Assembly: GCA_023055425.1 (NCBI GenBank)
Contig: JALGPY010000005.1
Location: 74,999,495-75,063,494 of the forward strand
Origin: Linanthus parryae
Lineage: Eukaryota; Streptophyta; Magnoliopsida; Ericales; Polemoniaceae
Length of the DNA stretch: 64,000 nt
Direction: 5' to 3'
This document shows positions 49,869 through 60,209 of this stretch, in pieces. Both the position numbers and the translations under genes were made by a program. The notes beneath the pieces were generated by a model. The model searched no databases, had not been told where the DNA came from, and saw only the letters and a list, made by a program, of their open reading frames with translations. The stretch's first letter is position 1. Each line of letters starts with the position of its first letter.

Positions 49869-51456
49869 CAGGTCGTAGAACATAACATGATATTATGTGT
49901 TTACGATTTCAGTTCATACACCGTATTATGTTTTATTACGCGAAAACTGAAAAGTTGGCATAGTAGATGCAATATTGAATTTGATTCAATCAAACAAGAC
50001 CCAATTTTAACATTGGATGTTAGAATTGGTGAGTTTAATCACATAGGATGTGAATAATTGGGTTCTTGAAAAATTAGGGTTCATGGGCACATGATTGAAA
50101 AGGGGTTTTCAATTATGGAACAAAATTATGGAAATAAATCCATAATGAAACAACCTTGCTTGGGCAACAAGGAAGAGGGAAGGAGACTAGGGCCGAAACC
50201 CTAGCCGCCCGCCCCTCCCTTGCGCGCCAAGCAAGGTCGCGGGCCTCTAGGCGTGCGGCGGTCCTAGGGTTCGGGCCACTTGTTGGCTTGAGCCCTTTGG
50301 ACCGTTGTAAAACCCTAGTTACCGAATTTCATTAAAATTGAACAAACGCGTTAAAAATTAGTTTTAACTGTATTATGTGCTTTATTGCATGGTGGATGGA
50401 TATGGCCTAGGATTGTGGATGTTTATTGTTTTGTGGTTTGGTTTACGGCCTGCGAGCTGATCAAATTAATGTAATAATTAATTAAGTTTTACGGCCTGCG
50501 AGTCGTCTTTTTCTCCTCGACATGTGAGGCTTTTGTTATTTATTTATTCTAGATGTTAGGCTAGAATTAGAAATATTTAGATGATAGCCAAGAACGTGGA
50601 GAAGAAGACCGGAGAACCAAAGGAGCCAAAAGACATCCCTAGGCGCGCAACTATGGTGGAGCACATGGAGATGAGCTCGGCACTTTAGGGCAATTAGATA
50701 TTATCATTGGCTTGATAATATCATTAGTCTAGGGGCCATATCCATGCCACGTTTTTTTTGTTTTGTGGATGTTTATTATTCATGCCTTGTTATTTATTTT
50801 GTGTGTATGACGCTACTAGCAAAACGATAACAAGATAATAATAAACAAGGTTGGTCTTTTATTGTGGATGGCCCAATCCAAATAAGTAGACCATGTTGAT
50901 AAGATCAACCAAACAACTTAAAAGAAATCCCTCAAATAAATATTGCGTTTTGCCTTCTCTTGCCAAAACACCCTTCATGATCATGGCCTATTAAAATTCG
51001 GGCTTGCCAAAGCAAGGCGATTATAATTTTTCATGATGTGTTGCGGACGACGCAAGCTAGTAATGCGTGTATGTTGAAAGCAAGAGGTTGGACGCAACTA
51101 GGCAAGATTCAATTAGATTGATGAGCTTAGAGGCATGACAATTAGGAGTTATCCATTGGATAAAGAATAAAAGGAATTTATTCACCTAATTGGACCAAGA
51201 GTTGCATGGTATGCAATTGGAATGGTTCCTACCTAAATAACCAATTCTTGGGTGACTTGCCAAAGCAAGCTCAATAAGAAGTGAAAAAGGGATCTTGGAC
51301 CCACTAGAAAGTATAAAGATATTTTCCGCTTTAATAGTGAGGGCTATTAATCCGAAGAAAATAGTGGGAGCTATATTTAATGATCTAGCCATTGTTAAAT
51401 ATAGTCAAATTGTTCAAAATACTAAATTGCATATTTCTCGTTTTGTAGAATTCCAA
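49869..51456 (+). other. Copia 5' leader
   Basis: Untranslated leader between the primer site and gag. It contains the hairpin at 50187-50204 and GC-rich patches at 50186-50300. No supported ORF. Confidence 0.6.
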
Positions 51457-51540
51457 ATGGCAAACAACAACGCATCGAGTTCATCCCTACGATCTGTCCT
51501 TGAGAAGGATAAATTGTCTGGAACAAATTTCCTTGACTGG
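51457..51540 (+). pseudogene. gag: Ty1/copia gag, first 28 codons only
   Basis: The ATG at 51457 opens a frame reading RSVLEKDKLSGTNFLDW, the well-conserved N-terminus of plant copia gag. It is cut after that tryptophan by the Ty3/gypsy LTR. The rest of gag-pol, if kept, lies beyond the right end of the window. Confidence 0.85.
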
Positions 51541-52460
51541 TGTGCACAAGAGATTCCGGCGGGGAGACCTCCGTGTACACCGTACGTAGTGGATCAGGGA
51601 TCGCACAGGAAGAATAGGGGTGTGTGTAGGGAGAGAGCAAGTCAGTAGCAATGTCTGAGAGAGAGACAGAGGTTTGGTAGAGCTTCCGCGTATGGCAGTG
51701 TGTCCCCCCTTGTATGGAAAGGTTAACGATGTATATATACTGGAGAACATGACCGTTGTAGTGTGGTTAATGCGCCCATTAATGGCGGCTTAATTAGCTT
51801 AACCATAACGGCACGTTCGTCCGAGTATATAGGAACCGTTAGAGCACGTGGTGCGCGAGTACCGGAACCGTTACGAGGTTGACCGGGTTTGACCGGATTG
51901 ACCGGGTTTATGGAGCTCGTGCCATAAATCTCTCAAAACAGTTACTAAAGGTCGCGCGCGGGCTTGGCTCGCACGCGACAGGGCTTACTCTAGCCTCCAA
52001 ACCACAAAGTCCCTACAAGTCCCGTGCAGTGGTATGCGAGGGCTCTGTCTCGCAGCCCCCACATGGATCAGCTCGGCTGGTGATCCTGTGTGTGTGGAGC
52101 ACAATATGGTGTGCTGGATGGTTGCCACGTGGCCTAGATCTGCCATGTCATAAAGCAGTATCTACATTAGCCCCCTTTCTGCGCGTGAAGGCTCATAGCT
52201 GTGTAGGCTTCCATGCGCGGAAACCAACATGCGCGTCGTCGCCACGCACCAATTCAAATACGGGTAGGTTCAGCCCCCGTGCGTGTAATTATGACCTAAA
52301 ACCCCTAGAGTCGTGCCGTCTGACCTTTAGGGTTTTAGGCGTGACGTCAGCCCGTCCTGTGATTGCGCGACACGACGGTGACGGTTGCGATTCGACTACT
52401 GAAGGGACGCAACCCTTCATTCTTCTGGATAAATACCTTGTATCCCATCATTGCAAAGCA
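51541..52460 (-). mobile_element. 3' LTR of the Tat-lineage Ty3/gypsy element
   Basis: Bounded on the left by the sudden end of copia gag (51540) and on the right by a pyrimidine run that is the polypurine tract on the minus strand. Ends TG...CA: TGTGCACAAG and TTGCAAAGCA on +. 920 bp. On the minus strand a TATATATA motif at 51731-51740 would give a U3 of about 720 and an R-U5 of about 190 bases. The long + frame at 51879-52637 is inside this LTR and not a gene. The inner border is inferred; the partner LTR is outside the window. Confidence 0.65.
52429..52435 (+). promoter_or_regulatory. TATA-like motif for the antisense PMD gene, at the LTR inner edge
   Basis: ATAAATA lies about 30 bases before the LTR/PPT junction on +. 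It would start a transcript near 52460, whose 5' UTR would begin with the complement of the polypurine tract. Inference from position only. Confidence 0.35.
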
Positions 52461-52475
52461 TTACTTCTTTCTCTT
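52461..52475 (-). other. Polypurine tract of the Ty3/gypsy element
   Basis: The minus strand reads AAGAGAAAGAAGTAA just before the TG of the LTR. This is where plus-strand DNA synthesis would be primed. Confidence 0.55.
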
Positions 52476-52848
52476 AAAGTGAATGGTACCCGGAGATCTT
52501 CGAGAGCAGATCCAGATAATCAATCACCAGTTCAGAACTGCAAATCGTATTCTCCAATTGTGTATATCCAGGCAAGCTTCAAGGAAACAAGGTTGGCCTC
52601 GTTTACTTTTGATTTAAAATACCAGTGTTTGCCTTGAATCGCATTGAATCTGTAAATCCATGAAATTTGTGAAGAGGCTTTTGATCTTTGAACCCGCTTC
52701 GTTTTGATCTTTCAACAATATCAACTCCCCAATTTCTGAAATCGGCACCGAAGCTGTTTGCTTTGTTTTGCATAGATCTCAAATTTCAAAATTCAAACTG
52801 AAGTGTGCTGTGGTATTTCTCCCCCCTTTTTCTTGCCCTTTCGCAGGA

Positions 52849-55800
52849 ATGGCCAAGACAAGAGTAACCAGACCCGTCAAGGAAGACGAAGAGATACCGG
52901 AGCTTCCGCAGGCTCTGTGGCGTAAAGCCCCCTTTCTGGGTGGGAAAGACTTTTACCATGCGAGGGTGAAGGCGAAGAGAATGCCTGATCCTGTTCCTGC
53001 TGAGCAATTGCTGACGTTGACTCGCCCAGTTAACTCGGCCCTGCTCGAATGGGTTGGTTCCGAGGATGTAGTCCGATTGGGGATCGAGAACGGGTACTTC
53101 CCGTATACTGCGATTTCTACTCAAGCATTCGTTCAGAAATTGGACTACATGGATGAGTGGATTGACCACGTATTGGATCATCATGCCGAGACGCTTGATA
53201 AAGCCGGCATTTTCTTTGCTATCCGTGCTATGAGGGGTGCTGCCGTGAAGTTGGATCAGTCCATGCTTCTAGACCTTCTGTCCCGTTACTCGCCCGCGAC
53301 TCACACGTTTCATTTTGCTGAGTTCGAGGCTGCCCCCACGCTCGAGGACGTTCAAATGCTGTATGAGCTTTCCCCCATGGGCGAGGTGGACCCCTTGAGT
53401 CACTTGAGGACATCTGCTGAAATGGCCTTGTACGCGCAGATGGAGGAGTGCCTAGCAGAGGTAAAGAAAATCTCTACTCGGTGGACCACTACGAAGCCTC
53501 TTCCGAACTGGCAGCTAGTGGATACGTCTGCGAAGAATACCTGGAACAAGTGGTTGCAGTACTTCTTCCGAGACTATGCAAACAGCAGCATTACTAAGAA
53601 GCTTTTGAGCGAGGACCCGGAGGCCGAGAATTATGTAGAGGGCAAGGGTTATCATTTGACCCTTTGCGCCTTTCTCTGCGCTTGGCTGTCGAGATACCTG
53701 ATGGATGGTCACCCCCATGACGGGGTCTTCTACCATGTGCTGCCACTTGCCGTAAGGCTCGCTCTTGGCCAGAGAGTCGCACTCGGACCCTTGGTCCTGG
53801 GGACGCTATATTACAGGCTGGATCAGCTGGTTCTGGCGATGAGGGAATCGCGTGGCCGCCTCGATGTTCTGACCTTTGTCAATATCAGCTTTTTGACAAT
53901 GTGGGTTTTCGAGCGCTGGCCGTCTTATGCTCCAACTCCCCTCCCACTTGAGAAGTGGTGTCCCCCAGGCGAGACGGAGGCGCGCAACAGCGGAAGGGCT
54001 GCGAGATGGTTTGGAGCAAGCAACACCAAGTGTACTTGGAGTTTGATATGCGACAAACGAAAGGAGTTTACTGCCAGGCCCTATGCCACACGTGTTGAGA
54101 ATGTGCGGTGGTTTCCAAAGCTATACCCTTCCAGAGGTATGGTCTTGTCAGAAGACCTTCTCTTTGAAAAGGGGCCGCATTTCCACGAACGCTATCGTGA
54201 CTTCTTCTGTTGGTGTCTGCGAGGTTCTCTACCTGCCCTTGCAGAGCATATTCGTGAGCTCGCGCCACGGTATGAAAGACTTACAGTGGATGTTGACCCT
54301 ACTCGAGTCTCTCCTCAGTTTGGTTTTGATGCGGTGGCCCCATCGATCTGGCCGCAGTCTATTATCAGAGGGTGCTACAAGCGTTTGCTGACAAAGGAGT
54401 GCAAGACAGTCCTCATGAGCAATCTTCCCTTTGAGCAGCCTGCGGGAACTCGCAAGGGTGGTTGTTCCCAAAACTGGATCGCATACTGGGTTGCCCAGCA
54501 AACGAGGATTGAGACGGAGGCGGCGGCGCAGCCAGGAAAGGCCCCCTTGATCAAGAGAAACTCCTTTCCGTTTCGCCCCAATTGCAGTTTGAGCGAGTCT
54601 GAGTATGGTTGCTACTCACTGTGGGACCGCGAGAATCATTTGTGTCCCGATTTCATTCTGAAGGAGCAAGTCGACGCAATCAAGAAGGGTGACACGCAGG
54701 TCATCAAATATAGCAAGGCGTTTGCTGAGGTAAGCAATTTCCTTGTGTGCTTTGAGCCTTTTGATTTCCTCGGGCTGATGCTTTTCGTTCTGTATTGTTT
54801 AGTGTCATGTGCGGAGGTTCGCAGCTGGTGATCGCTCCAAATCGCTGGTGGACACCATTGTTGCCACTAGAAGGAAGGGGGAGTCGTACCGGTTAGCATG
54901 GAGGATGGATGCCGAGGTCGAAACAAAAGTTCGCGGAGTCATGAATACTTTTGCTGACTCGCTGATAGACAACCCTCCGGCTCCGTCTCCTCCTAGAGAC
55001 GACCCGTCCCCTCCAGCGACTGCGGCGCCGAGAGCGAAGAGACCTAGGCAAAAGGGAATTACGATTTCTTCCCCTAGGAGTGCTCCAGCTTCTCCCCCAG
55101 TGAGGTCCCTTTCCATCAAGGACAAAGGCAAGGGTCGTATGCCCAGCAAGGCGCGAAAAGATCTCGCAGTTGAGACTTTCGTTCCGTTCAACCAAGAGGA
55201 GGAAGAGAGACAGGAGACCCAGGCAAGTGATGAAGAAGCAACAGTTGTGATGTGCGAGGAAGAATCAGGAGGTACTTCCGTCGCGTCTCCTTGCCCTTTG
55301 TCTAGACTTATTTGTAGTTCTTTTCTTTGAACCAAGTATGTATTCGCAGATGATGATGATGAAGCCGTCGGTGGCCTTGTGGCCAAGAGGCAAAAGAGAG
55401 ATGCCCATTCTGGCATTTCAGATGATCCTATAAGCGAGGATGTTCTTGCTGAATCCCGGAAGACAGCCGCGGAGGCTGCTGAAAGAAGAAGGCAGCGAGA
55501 GGAAGAGGAGCTCGAGCTTGTGAAACAGCGGAGCCTCGAGGAGCTGCATGTTGACGACTTAGTGCGTCCAGCTGGCGAGGAAGACGAGCTTCCCGAAGAA
55601 GTGGCTCCTCATGTGGAAGAGGAAGATGAGGTTCCTGGAGAGGACGCAGCAGAGCTAGAGCAAGTCCAAGCGGACTTCGCAGAGATCGCAGGTGGCGATA
55701 AAGGTGAGATCTTCAATCTCGCAGTTACTTATAGAGATGTAATTGTGGGTGCGTTGAAGCACGGTGTGTCAAAGCCTGACATTCGCCGTTGGTTGGTAAG

Positions 55801-57125
55801 CAAATGCGGAGAACCCTCAGGTAATTATTTTGAGTGATATGCGCATACTAGGCTGTGGCCACTTGAGGCAAAATCATGACTGGTTTACTCGCGTCCCAGG
55901 TCATGCTTCTCTTAAAGATTTGCTTAGTGAGGATACACTGATAGGGCACGGTTCCACGTCCCTAGTGTACGATGAGGATACCTCAATCCCACCTTCGCGT
56001 GGAGGTGCTTATTCTTAGCTTCAGTAAAGATAGTGAAATAACTTATAACACAAGTTACCTCATATTATCGCATTTGGTATCGCAGGTCATGCTATGGAAC
56101 CTGAGCTGGAGCAGAGAAGTCAGCCTTCTGCATCCCATGTTCCAATTTCGAGCTCCCATACCGAGAAGCCTGTCGCAGCTGCCGGACACGCACGTGAGCA
56201 TCTCGAAGATGTCATCGAACTCTCCGATGATGTCGAAGCTGATGCTGTGCCGATGGACGAAGGTGTCCGTACTGGTGGTGAGGAAGAAAGGACAGGTGAT
56301 GCTAACATTTTCGCATCTGGGAGTGTCCGTCCAGCGACTTCGGCTGTCCCTTCGCCTCCGGCGATGACTGAACCAGAAGCACCCATTCCTGCGTGGAGCA
56401 TTTGGGGCTCGCAGGTTGGGAATGTAGTCGCAGCTGGTGCGGCCTACACTCTTCCTCCTGACTATGAGAGGTTGGAGCTTGCAGCTGATAGGAGAGCCAT
56501 GGAGCGAGGGCAGTCTTCGAACAACCCGGTGGCCCGCATCCCTTCTCTTCATGAAATTCTGGAAGGCACTGGTAAGTAAAGATTTACTGTTCGCACGTCG
56601 CATTATTTGCTTGCGAGTTCTGGCATTATAACCATTTTTGATGTCTCAGGTTTGAAGCAAACCGATGTAGACTGGGTGGTTCGAATGCGTCTCAGATACC
56701 CCCGATCGTTTGTGAGATCTCTGGAGATCGGACCTTTTGACAGGAGGCTATTTCTTACTGAAGCCATCTGGATACTGGAGCAGCTGTCTGCGGCTACACC
56801 TGCGACCATTTCGGCCCAGAGTGCTGAATTGCTGTGTGGCATGTGCCAAAATCTCTTGTTCAAAGTCCAAGGCAGACTTGGTTTTAAATTCCTCAAGGAC
56901 AGAGTTACATTGATTCGCGCAGCTGTAACTTTGAATCTCGGTCACCAGAATCTCGCAGCTGAGATGCAGAAGGTGGAGCAGCAAAAGCAAAGGGTTGATG
57001 AAGCTGTAAAGCTGTATCATGAGATGCATGCTAAGTGCGAGCAATTGAAGCAAGAAGTGAAGCAAGTGGAGAAGCTGAGCGAGCAGTTCGAGCCCCAAGA
57101 CTCCTTAATCAAGAATTTGTTTTGA
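52849..57125 (+). CDS. Plant mobile domain (PMD-C type) protein carried antisense in a Tat Ty3/gypsy element
   Basis: Coding exons are 52849-54729, 54803-55271, 55350-55820, 55900-56004, 56086-56571 and 56650-57125. All introns are GT-AG and about 70-80 bp; phases agree and give 1,295 residues. The ATG stands two bases after a CAG acceptor, so a 5'-UTR intron is likely. Residues 1-600 are the PMD: ELPQALWRKAPF, MLLDLLSRYSPATHTFHFAE, PTLEDVQMLYELSPMG, FLCAWLSRYLMDG, VFERWPSYAP and FFCWCLRGSLPAL. Then come a basic, proline-rich linker, a long acidic part (EEDELPEEVAPHVEEEDE), a fold with DIRRWLVSK, and a C-terminal coiled coil (about 1230-1285). Host PMD proteins (MAIN, MAIL1) are nuclear and affect silencing and genome stability. 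The gene converges on pol of the same element. No stop or frameshift was found. Exon 5 has the weakest support. Confidence 0.85.
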
Positions 57126-58589
57126 CTTTTCGAATTTTGAAAAGAAAACAGGAAATGGCTGAGACATTAATGTAATGTTTTGAAACATTAATGTGATATT
57201 GCTAGGGTTTCTCCCCCTTCTTTTTTTTAACAACAAACACTGAGTTTGCCCGTTTTGCCCTTTTCGGGATTTGATTGGACATTTCCGTGCATATCCAATT
57301 ATGACATCAGCAATTGATTTTCTTCTTGATTTTCGCGCTAATTTCTCGGCAGATAAGCACGCTTCCGTTGGGAAGTCCATCCGAATCATGACTATCCGTC
57401 ATTTATTAGGATACGCAACTGAATCGTCGTAGCCTTTAGTAGGGTAATTGATTGTTACCGCTTTTCAAGGCGTAAGTGATTGAACTTACCCTCTTTTTTG
57501 AATTTTGCTGACTCATCTTAGGCGACCGAAGAGTCTCCACAGGGCCTATATAAACCCTGTCTTTGCCATTTGGGTTCTTCATCCCAAACATGTGCTTTGC
57601 CGTGAGTCCTTATGACTGCTGGCTTCAACGCTTGTTTTTCGTTGATTCATGGCAACTTCAAGTTTTGAATCCTGAGTTTGCGCTTTGTGCCATAGAAATA
57701 GTTTCCAAGATCCACTTTATGAGGCTTATTGCTGTTTATAACCGTCATAAAGAGGATGCAGATAATACCTCATGTGTGTTCGAAGAAATTTCTTCGTGTA
57801 TTATGTGTGCAGGTCATGTTTCCGGCCGCCTCGTGGCGAGGTGCAGCGCCGAAGTGACCGTGCTACCGTCTCGTAATGAACGGCGGAATTCTCCTCCAGC
57901 ATCCCTGGAGGAGAGTTTCTTGCCTCTTCGTTCTTGAACTCAGGAGGCTCGCCAACGCCCTTGTCTATCATGACAAGGAGCCCAGTACCAGAGGAATGAC
58001 GGCTTCCCCTGTTTTGCACGACGGCATATGCCGGAACAGGTGGTTCCTCTGGTACATATCTTGATCAGACAGGGGTTTCGTCAGACCCTAAGATCTTTGG
58101 ACGTGGATTCGCCCGGCTCTTGCCGCTAAGGATGTAGCGAATGGCGAGTTAATCTCTTCGCAGATGCATCCTACTTGCTACAGATCTTTGGCCGCGGATC
58201 TGCGTACTGTGCTGCCGGTATCAGGACCGGTGGATTCTCCCTTTTCTTAGTCGAGAGTTCCCTTGGCGCATCTCTGGCTTACCAGCCATTTTTCGAATGT
58301 ATTGTAAGCCATGTTGGCTGCGTAGTTAGATTCGAGCTTTTCGCTTGTAAGCTGCTATCTAGATAGATAAATTGTAAGTCATTTGACTCATAATGATATA
58401 TAGCTTTTGTACTATTTGCTCTCTTTGCAACAAAATACAATTTCGCATGCGTTTCGGCTTGTTTTGCCTTGCATAATGCCATGTAATGATTTCACATATG
58501 CGACGTCAATGCGCAGATGTTTCGCTAGATCATTCGAGATCATAATTTCGCAGTTGTGCCATCTTGACGAATGGGCTTGCAGGTGGTCG
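57126..58589. other. Spacer between PMD gene and repeat array, with clustered inverted repeats
   Basis: The PMD 3' UTR probably lies here. Inverted repeats at 57890-57914 (10-bp stem TCTCCTCCAG/CTGGAGGAGA) and 57985-58055 (12-bp outer stem GTACCAGAGGAA/TTCCTCTGGTAC, inner arms CCTGTT/AACAGG and a central CGGCATATGCCG palindrome). No supported ORF. Confidence 0.6.
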
Positions 58590-60010
58590 TTGTAAATCGT
58601 ATGAGATCACGTTCACAACTTTGCTATCATAACATATAGTTTTTTTTTTTTTTTTAACAGATCAATTGAGATCATTGAGCGGTGTGAATTGCTATCATAG
58701 AAGATAGGCTTTATTAGAGGATTGCTTGAGATAATTTCTCGCATGAATTGCTACCGCAGCAGGTAGACCTTTAGAAGGTCTAGCAAGATGGTTCTGCAGT
58801 TACGTTACCATCGTAACATACGGACTTAGGTGATCAACTAAAATCACTTTGCGTATAAATTGCTACCGTAACAGATAGGCTTGAGAAGATCATATAAGAT
58901 CGCATTTGTGTAAACCGCTATCGTGAGAGATAGGTTTTTGATGATCGATTAAGATTGGCTTAAAAAGATCATACAAGATCGCGCTTGAGTAAACCGCTAT
59001 CGTGAGAGATAGGATTTTGATAATCGATTGAGATCGTTTTTGTATTTTTGCTGCTATCGTAGGAGATAGGCTTATGTGATCACTTAAGATCGCATTTGCA
59101 TCGGCTGCCATCATAAGGGATGGGCTTTAGATGATTAATTAAGATCGCGTTTATGTTGACTGCTTATCGTGAGAGATGAGCTTTGGATGATCTTTTAAGA
59201 TCGCATTTGCATTGGTTGCCATCGTAAGAGATGGGCTTTTAGATGATCAATTAAGATCACATTGGCTGCCATCGTAAGAGATGGGCTTTTAGATGATCAA
59301 TTAAGATCGCATTTGCATTGGTGGCCATCGTAAGAGATGGGCTTTTAGATGATCAATTAAGATCACGTTTATGTTGACTGCTATCGTAAAAGATAGGCTT
59401 CGGATGATCACTTAAGATCGCATTTGTATTGGCTGCCATCGTAAGAGATGGGCTTTTTTAGATGATCAATTAAGATCGCGTTTGCTATCGTAAGAGATAG
59501 GCTTTGGATGATCGATTGAGATCGCGTTTGCTATCGTATGAGATAGGCTTTGATGATCAATTAAGATCGCGTTTGTGTTCGGCTGCTATCGTAAAAGATA
59601 GGCTTTAGATGATCGATTGAGATCGCGTTTGCTATCATATGAGATAGGCTTTGATGATCAATTAAGATCGCGTTTGCGTTTGCTGCTATCGTAAAAGATA
59701 GGCTTTAGATGATCGACCAAGATCGCGTTTGCTACCGTATGAGATAGGCTTTGATGATCAATTAAGATCGTGTTTGTGTTCGGCTGCTATCGTAAAAGAT
59801 AGGCTTTAGATGATCGATTGAGATCGCGTTTGCTATCATATGAGATAGGCTTTGATGATCAATTAAGATCGCGTTTGCGTTTGCTGCTATCGTAAGAGAT
59901 AGGATTTGATGATCAGTTAAGATCGCGTTTGCTATCGTAAGAGATAGGCTTTGATGATCACTTAAGATCGTGTTTGTATTTGTTACTATCGCAGCGAATA
60001 AATCATTGTT
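58590..60010. repeat. Hairpin tandem array in the 3' region of the Ty3/gypsy element
   Basis: More than 20 irregular units, mostly 45-75 bp. Each contains CTATCGTAAGAGATAGGCTT (stem CTATC/GATAG) followed by GATGATCAATTAAGATCGCG. Higher-order units of about 110-130 bp occur at 59500-59900. Satellite-like arrays in the 3' untranslated region are known for Tat-lineage elements. It lies exactly between the 3' ends of two converging genes. Not a CRISPR array: there are no unique spacers, and the host is a plant. Confidence 0.85.
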
Positions 60011-60209
60011 AACAGTTATAACGAATTAGATAAAGCGATATAAACAGCTAAAAATATGAACTTCTCATTTGGGAGAATTCTTTTATTATGACATTCTCAT
60101 ATGGGAGAGATAGGATTACAATCCTCTCATATGGGAGAGGAGATTGCGAATATCGTAGCCACATGAGACATTAAGCAACGTTATCATAAAACGTATGAAA
60201 TAAGAGAAG
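60011..60209. other. Post-pol region with CATATGGGAGAG motifs
   Basis: Three close copies of CTCATNTGGGAGA (60064-60141). Related CCCATATGAGG motifs follow the decayed pol at 23460-23570. Confidence 0.6.

Noticed and set aside
51879..52637. 252-codon open frame on +
   Set aside because: It lies almost entirely in the Ty3/gypsy LTR, has no recognisable domain, and runs across the polypurine tract; a chance frame in GC-rich LTR.
58590..60010. CRISPR-like array
   Set aside because: Regular short repeats, but the whole unit is repeated without unique spacers, in plant retrotransposon DNA.
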